Positions 6,155-9,356 of a stretch of DNA of 9,356 bases are shown here, piece after piece. The notes below the pieces were generated by a model, which saw only the letters and a program-made list of their open reading frames with translations, was not told the DNA's origin and ran no database searches. Origin of the DNA: Microcaldota archaeon. GTDB taxonomy: Archaea > Micrarchaeota > Micrarchaeia > Micrarchaeales > Micrarchaeaceae. The DNA is taken from positions 1-9,356 of the forward strand of contig DUIS01000059.1 in the NCBI GenBank assembly GCA_013330215.1, in the 5' to 3' direction. Both the position numbers and the translations under genes were made by a program. Position 1 is the stretch's first letter; the number at the start of each line of letters is the position of its first letter.

Positions 6155-6952
6155 TCAGCCCTTGGCGAGCCTTTTCGCGAAGGCGCCGTTTGCGACAACC
6201 CTCGAATCGTCGTTTGCGGTTATCTGAAGGCGCCCCTCGCGCATCCTCAGGTCGCAGAACTCTATCTTTATGGTGTCGTTGGTGCGCAGCCCTGTAGTTG
6301 CGATCGCGGACGAACCCCAGAACGATGCCGGAACCGCGTTCACAGAATCAGTCACAACGCATGATGCAACTGCGGTCTGGCCGGGCTTGCCCAGCCTGTT
6401 CACATGCCTTATCGGGTCTATCTCCAGAAGCCTTCCGATTATGTCTGTCCTTCTCACATCGCCAGAGATTGTAGAATAGTCAGTGAGCGCGGCCATTTTG
6501 GTAGGAGAAAGCCTGTTTATTATCGTGCTCTGCGTTGTCCTTAGCTCCCCTACGGCACTGTCGAAGAGCGCGTTGCCCACAATCACCGTATCGCCGCGCT
6601 CGAAGGCATTGATGTCGATGAGATCCGAGAGCTTGCCCCAGAGGTTTAGCACAATGGTGGAGCCTTCTTCGCCGAGTATTACAGTCCTGCGTGCCCTCTC
6701 CTTTCCCTGCACGTTGAGCGGCTGGGGGTTGAATATGCGGTATACGATGTCCTTCACGTTGACTATTGACTCCTTTGTCCCGGCATCCGCTCCTGGTCCC
6801 TTGCTGTCCTGGCTCTTTACGCGGTTAAGAAGCTCCTTTACGCTCACGTTCCCTTTTGTCTGTGCATACATACCGTCCTTGAGCAGCTGCTCTGCCTGCG
6901 CCCTGGTAAGGAAGCCAGAGAACTTGTCAACTACCTTCTCTATGTCTGACAT
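6155..6952 (-). CDS. RPA-like single-stranded DNA-binding protein with two OB folds
   Basis: The protein has 265 residues. A charged helical N-terminus (1-47) leads to a linker and OB fold 1 (about 62-147), recognisable from GKERARRTVILGEEGSTIVL, then LWGKL and the FERGDTVIV strand. OB fold 2 (about 160-250) has TDIIGRLLEI, the AVPASFWG strand and LRTNDTIKIEF. This pattern is typical of archaeal replication protein A, which coats ssDNA in replication, repair and recombination. No Cys zinc finger is present, unlike several euryarchaeal RPAs, so this is a short form. The start ATG 6952 lies just downstream of a TATA box, so the leader is a few bases at most. The gene converges with the ATPase gene: its TGA and the ATPase TGA are separated by one base. 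A role in RNA binding cannot be excluded. Confidence 0.82.
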   Translation of the reverse strand: MSDIEKVVDKFSGFLTRAQAEQLLKDGMYAQTKGNVSVKELLNRVKSQDSKGPGADAGTKESIVNVKDIVYRIFNPQPLNVQGKERARRTVILGEEGSTIVLNLWGKLSDLIDINAFERGDTVIVGNALFDSAVGELRTTQSTIINRLSPTKMAALTDYSTISGDVRRTDIIGRLLEIDPIRHVNRLGKPGQTAVASCVVTDSVNAVPASFWGSSAIATTGLRTNDTIKIEFCDLRMREGRLQITANDDSRVVANGAFAKRLAKG

Positions 6953-6972
6953 CAGATAGTATGATGAATGAA

Positions 6973-6985
6973 TAAATAAATATAA
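6973..6985 (-). promoter_or_regulatory. TATA box of the RPA-like gene
   Basis: On the minus strand this reads TTATATTTATTTA, centred about 27 bp upstream of ATG 6952. Transcription should start at or within a few bases of the ATG, giving a nearly leaderless mRNA. Confidence 0.5.
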
Positions 6986-7058
6986 GCTGGTAGAAGTGAG
7001 AAAATTAAGGTCCGAGTTTCTTCTGCAACAACGACCTGAGCTTTGCTATGAAAGCACC

Positions 7059-7277
7059 TCAGATAGTTATCGGAACAGTTGTTAGGGAAAGGGCCAAAAG
7101 TGACTTTATATCAAATTTTGGTGTGTCTGGGTCTTTCATATACTCCTTAATCAAGGCCCGTATGTTCTTTTTAACCTCTTCCTCTGTTTTTCCTTGGCTT
7201 GCTATATCAAGTAGTGGACAAGAAGCAACATACCATTTACCCTCTCTAGCGATAACAATTGGTAATCCTATTTCCAT
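7059..7277 (-). CDS. HicB-like (UPF0150-type) small protein, no HicA partner visible
   Basis: The protein has 72 residues. The pattern is GKWYVASCPLLDIASQGKTEE (residues 13-33) followed by a helix VKKNIRALIKEYM. This is the partial RNase H-like fold of the HicB/UPF0150 group: two strands, the SQG turn, the TEEE helix, and a last strand ending TVPITI. HicB proteins usually neutralise the mRNA-cleaving toxin HicA, but many archaeal members stand alone. No HicA frame lies on either side: upstream is tRNA-Val and downstream a 106-bp gap before the RPA-like gene. The leader has GATGAT three bases before ATG 7277. The gene begins 13 bp after the tRNA-Val 3' end, so it may be read from the same transcript. 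After its TGA the same frame stays open for 17 codons to a TAA. It is more AT-rich than its neighbours. Confidence 0.75.
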   Translation of the reverse strand: MEIGLPIVIAREGKWYVASCPLLDIASQGKTEEEVKKNIRALIKEYMKDPDTPKFDIKSLLALSLTTVPITI

Positions 7278-7290
7278 AATATCATCCCAA

Positions 7291-7361
7291 TGGGCTCGCG
7301 GAGAATCGAACTCCGGTCTTCAGCGTGTAAGGCTGACGTCGTACCATTGGACCACAAGCCC
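7291..7361 (-). tRNA. tRNA-Val(TAC), no intron
   Basis: The acceptor stem pairs GGGCTTG (7361-7355) with CGAGCCC (7298-7292), with discriminator A at 7291. The anticodon stem TCAGC/GCTGA closes a 7-nt loop CTTACAC with anticodon TAC at 7329-7327. The T arm is CGGAG-TTCGATT-CTCCG. The D arm has three firm pairs and a C-C mismatch. CCA is not encoded. Its first base follows the stop codon of the aminotransferase gene with no spacer. Confidence 0.93.
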
Positions 7362-8582
7362 TTATCTTGACTGCTTCTTGCAGAGAGTATTTATCCTATT
7401 TATCGCGTAGTCTAATATCTCTTTTGGCGGAAGCGCAACTATCCTGAAATGCGAGCTTGCCCCAAAGCCTGAGCCCCTTGTCACCTGTATCCCCTCCTTT
7501 TCAAGGAGCATGTCCGTGAACTCCCTGTCGCTCTTTATGCCCAACTTTGCCAGATCGACTCTTGGCAGTATATAGAACGCACCGTTCGGCTTTACAGTCT
7601 GCAGGTACGGATTCTCGTTCAGCAGCTTTGTCGCACGGTTTGCGCGAAGCGCTATCTCTTTTACCATAGCGTTTATTGCCTTCTTGTGCTCCTTTGTGTT
7701 CCTTATCGCCTCGACGGTCGCGTACTGCGCCGGCGAGTTTACTGACAGCCTCATTAGTGCATAATTGTAGAGCCGCTCCTTGAGCGCCTGTGATTTCCTG
7801 TCGCCTTCAGGCACTATTATGTAGCCTATCCTGAAGCCGGTCGAGTCGTACACCTTTGAGGCACCGTTTAGTATAGCATGCGGCATGCCCTTCGCGAGCT
7901 GCGACAGGCTTGTGAACCTCGCGTTGTTGTACACAATCTCGTCGTATATCTCGTCGCTTATCAGGAATATACCGTGCTCGTTAGCGATGTCCACGACCTC
8001 CTTAAGCACGCTCTTGCTCAGGACCGTGCCGGTAGGATTGTTCGGGTTGGTTATCATCATGTATTTTATCCTGTCTTTCTTGCTTCCAATCTTTTTGAGC
8101 GACCTTTTCAGGCCTTCTGTGTGTACGTCCCAGTTGCTGCTTTCATCGTAGTTCTCGATTATCGCGTTGCCGCCATTCAGCTTCAGCCACGGAAGATAAA
8201 GGGAGTAATAGGGCTTGAACAGTATGGCGGAATCGGATTCGTTTATCAGCGCGCTGTTCAGGAACATCAGCGCCTCGGAGACTCCCTGCGTCACTATGAT
8301 GTCGTCATGTCCGAGCTTGATCCCGTAGAGCCTTGAGTACCTTTCGGATACCGCATCCTTCATCTCTTTCGAGCCGTCAGCGGCGGTGTAGCCAGTGATC
8401 CTCTCCTGGAGCGCCTCCTTGTACGCGTCTATTATGTATTTAGGGGTCGGGAAGTACTTTGCCGGGTCGCCCCTGTTCAGCCTTATGATGCGCTTCCCCT
8501 TCCGCTCGAGCTTTTCCGCGAGCTTGTCCTCTTCTTCGATAGGGTTGAGCGCGTATTTCCCTCTCCCTGAAAGAAAATCCAT
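7362..8582 (-). CDS. Class I PLP aminotransferase, alanine/aspartate aminotransferase-like
   Basis: The protein has 406 residues and fold type I. Visible family residues are RLNRGDPAKYFPTP near the N-terminus, NPNNPTG at 179-185, D210 and Y213 in SDEIYDE, the PLP lysine K243 in GASKVYDSTGFRIGY with R251, and the substrate-carboxylate arginine R380 in FRIVALPP. The GDP-x-KY segment resembles archaeal alanine aminotransferases, which interconvert alanine and 2-oxoglutarate with pyruvate and glutamate. Aspartate or aromatic substrates remain possible. Cytosolic, and complete at normal family length. The gene starts 33 bp after the dph6 stop, so the two are probably co-transcribed; the leader is weak (GGTATT before ATG 8582). 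Its TAA occupies 7364-7362, directly against the tRNA-Val 5' base. Confidence 0.88.
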   Translation of the reverse strand: MDFLSGRGKYALNPIEEEDKLAEKLERKGKRIIRLNRGDPAKYFPTPKYIIDAYKEALQERITGYTAADGSKEMKDAVSERYSRLYGIKLGHDDIIVTQGVSEALMFLNSALINESDSAILFKPYYSLYLPWLKLNGGNAIIENYDESSNWDVHTEGLKRSLKKIGSKKDRIKYMMITNPNNPTGTVLSKSVLKEVVDIANEHGIFLISDEIYDEIVYNNARFTSLSQLAKGMPHAILNGASKVYDSTGFRIGYIIVPEGDRKSQALKERLYNYALMRLSVNSPAQYATVEAIRNTKEHKKAINAMVKEIALRANRATKLLNENPYLQTVKPNGAFYILPRVDLAKLGIKSDREFTDMLLEKEGIQVTRGSGFGASSHFRIVALPPKEILDYAINRINTLCKKQSR

Positions 8583-8615
8583 AATACCAGTAATTAATCT
8601 ATGAATAGCTTAAAA

Positions 8616-9278
8616 TCATTTCCATTCCGAGTCCGCCTCATCTATTATGAACCTGCCAACGCTCCCAGACCATGTCACATGGCTTTTCGTGACTATTATC
8701 CTCTTTTTGAAGAGGGGTGCGTCAAGCACGAATGATTCCGCCTCTCCGCCTTCGAACAGCATGTTTATCCTGTATTTCTCGTTTATCTTCTTCAGCTTCT
8801 CTATCATCGTGTTGTCAATCCGTGCGCCAAGGAAGCTCCTGTCAAATCCCTCAGCGGCTACCTGCGTCACTATAACCTCGTAGTCCTTTGCAAGCTCCGA
8901 CAATTCCACAATCGGATCTATGTGCCATATGGGCGAGATAGGTTTTATCGAAAGCCTTTCACATATCTTCTCTATCCTCTCCTTCTGGTAGGTGCTTGCT
9001 ACAGCTCCTGTGACAAGCTCGGTTACCCTGTTCTCAACGAGCGAATCCTCTATATCCTTGAGTTCCTTCTCCTTCTCCCCTTTTGTCTTGTATATGACCT
9101 GCCTTATCCCAAGCGCATCAGCCTGCATCTTCGAGTAGTCAATATTGGGTTTGTGGAACATGTAGCTGAAGTCGTTGTCTGACACCATGGTGATAAGAAG
9201 CTCCACCGGATTCTCAGCATGGACCTTGTGTATTGCAAGGGTCGAATCCTTACCGTCGCTGAAAAGTGCCGCTCTCAT
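8616..9278 (-). CDS. dph6: Diphthine-ammonia ligase family protein
   Basis: The protein has 220 residues. It has an N-terminal PP-loop ATPase motif FSDGKDST (6-13; most relatives have SGGKDS, so D8 is unusual), the segment GAVASTYQKER (91-101), and the family signature EGGEAESFVLDAPLF (176-190). These identify the Dph6 family, which amidates diphthine with ammonia and ATP to complete diphthamide on elongation factor 2. The length suits the single-domain archaeal form. ATG 9278 has GATGAT three bases upstream and overlaps the upstream gene's TGA as ATGA, a sign of translational coupling. It ends TGA, TTT, TAA, with a second in-frame stop one codon later. It is followed by the aminotransferase. 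A few family members may have other substrates. Confidence 0.85.
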   Translation of the reverse strand: MRAALFSDGKDSTLAIHKVHAENPVELLITMVSDNDFSYMFHKPNIDYSKMQADALGIRQVIYKTKGEKEKELKDIEDSLVENRVTELVTGAVASTYQKERIEKICERLSIKPISPIWHIDPIVELSELAKDYEVIVTQVAAEGFDRSFLGARIDNTMIEKLKKINEKYRINMLFEGGEAESFVLDAPLFKKRIIVTKSHVTWSGSVGRFIIDEADSEWK

Positions 9279-9356
9279 GTTATCATCTTGCGTCGCTTGA
9301 TGGGCAGATATGCCTCAATATGCAACTCTCGCAGTATTTCTTCCTTGCTGTGCATG
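9275..9356 (-). CDS. C-terminus of an unknown protein, cut by the window edge
   Basis: The minus-strand frame ending MHSKEEILRELHIEAYLP-IKRRKMIT stops at TGA (9277-9275) and overlaps the dph6 start as ATGA. An ATG at 9355 is in frame, but the gene could begin further right, outside the window. The tail is basic. The four-base overlap and the protein-like composition support a real gene heading the dph6 unit. Not recognised. Confidence 0.5.
   Translation of the reverse strand, partial: MHSKEEILRELHIEAYLPIKRRKMIT

Noticed and set aside
7005..7058. HicA toxin remnant downstream of the HicB-like gene
   Set aside because: The open stretch is only 17 codons, in the HicB frame, and lacks the HicA histidine motif.
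1..9356. CRISPR arrays, insertion sequences, rRNA genes or prophage features
   Set aside because: No regularly spaced repeats, terminal inverted repeats, transposase or integrase motifs, or rRNA segments were seen. The only exact long repeat noted is the domain-duplicate 23-mer in the ATPase gene.

Overview
The window looks like part of a compact archaeal genome. The evidence is archaeal TATA boxes about 25 nt ahead of starts, two tRNA genes with introns, no encoded CCA on any tRNA, an RPA-like ssDNA-binding protein, an archaeal-type aspartyl-tRNA synthetase, a diphthamide-synthesis ligase and a tandem Cdc48-type AAA ATPase. Gene spacing is very tight: an ATGA overlap, a stop codon abutting a tRNA, and a 1-bp gap between convergent stops. 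This would suit a reduced archaeon of the DPANN type, perhaps Micrarchaeota-like, but that placement is an inference that no marker here settles.

Layout. 1-650: the N-terminus of an unknown minus-strand gene runs off the left edge; then tRNA-Asp(GTC) with an 18-nt intron (minus) and a small unknown plus-strand gene. 654-3097 (minus): an unknown ~120-aa protein, a small soluble M48-type metallopeptidase, and aspartyl-tRNA synthetase. The synthetase frame is full length but carries one in-frame TGA at codon 78. 3180-3274: tRNA-Tyr(GTA) with a 22-nt insertion in the anticodon loop (minus). 3352-6153 (plus): a 933-aa ATPase with about ten membrane segments joined to two AAA domains. 6155-6952 (minus): a two-OB-fold RPA-like protein, convergent with the ATPase. 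7059-9356 (minus): a tight run consisting of the C-terminus of an unknown gene, dph6, a class I aminotransferase, tRNA-Val(TAC) and an orphan HicB-like protein.

How the genes fit together. Much of the content serves translation: three tRNAs, AspRS close to its own tRNA-Asp, and diphthamide synthesis on elongation factor 2. The ATPase and the M48 peptidase suggest protein quality control, and the RPA-like protein DNA maintenance. The observations most worth following are the TGA inside aspS, the membrane-anchored Cdc48-like ATPase with unusual pore loops, and the tRNA-Val gene placed directly after a stop codon inside an apparent operon.
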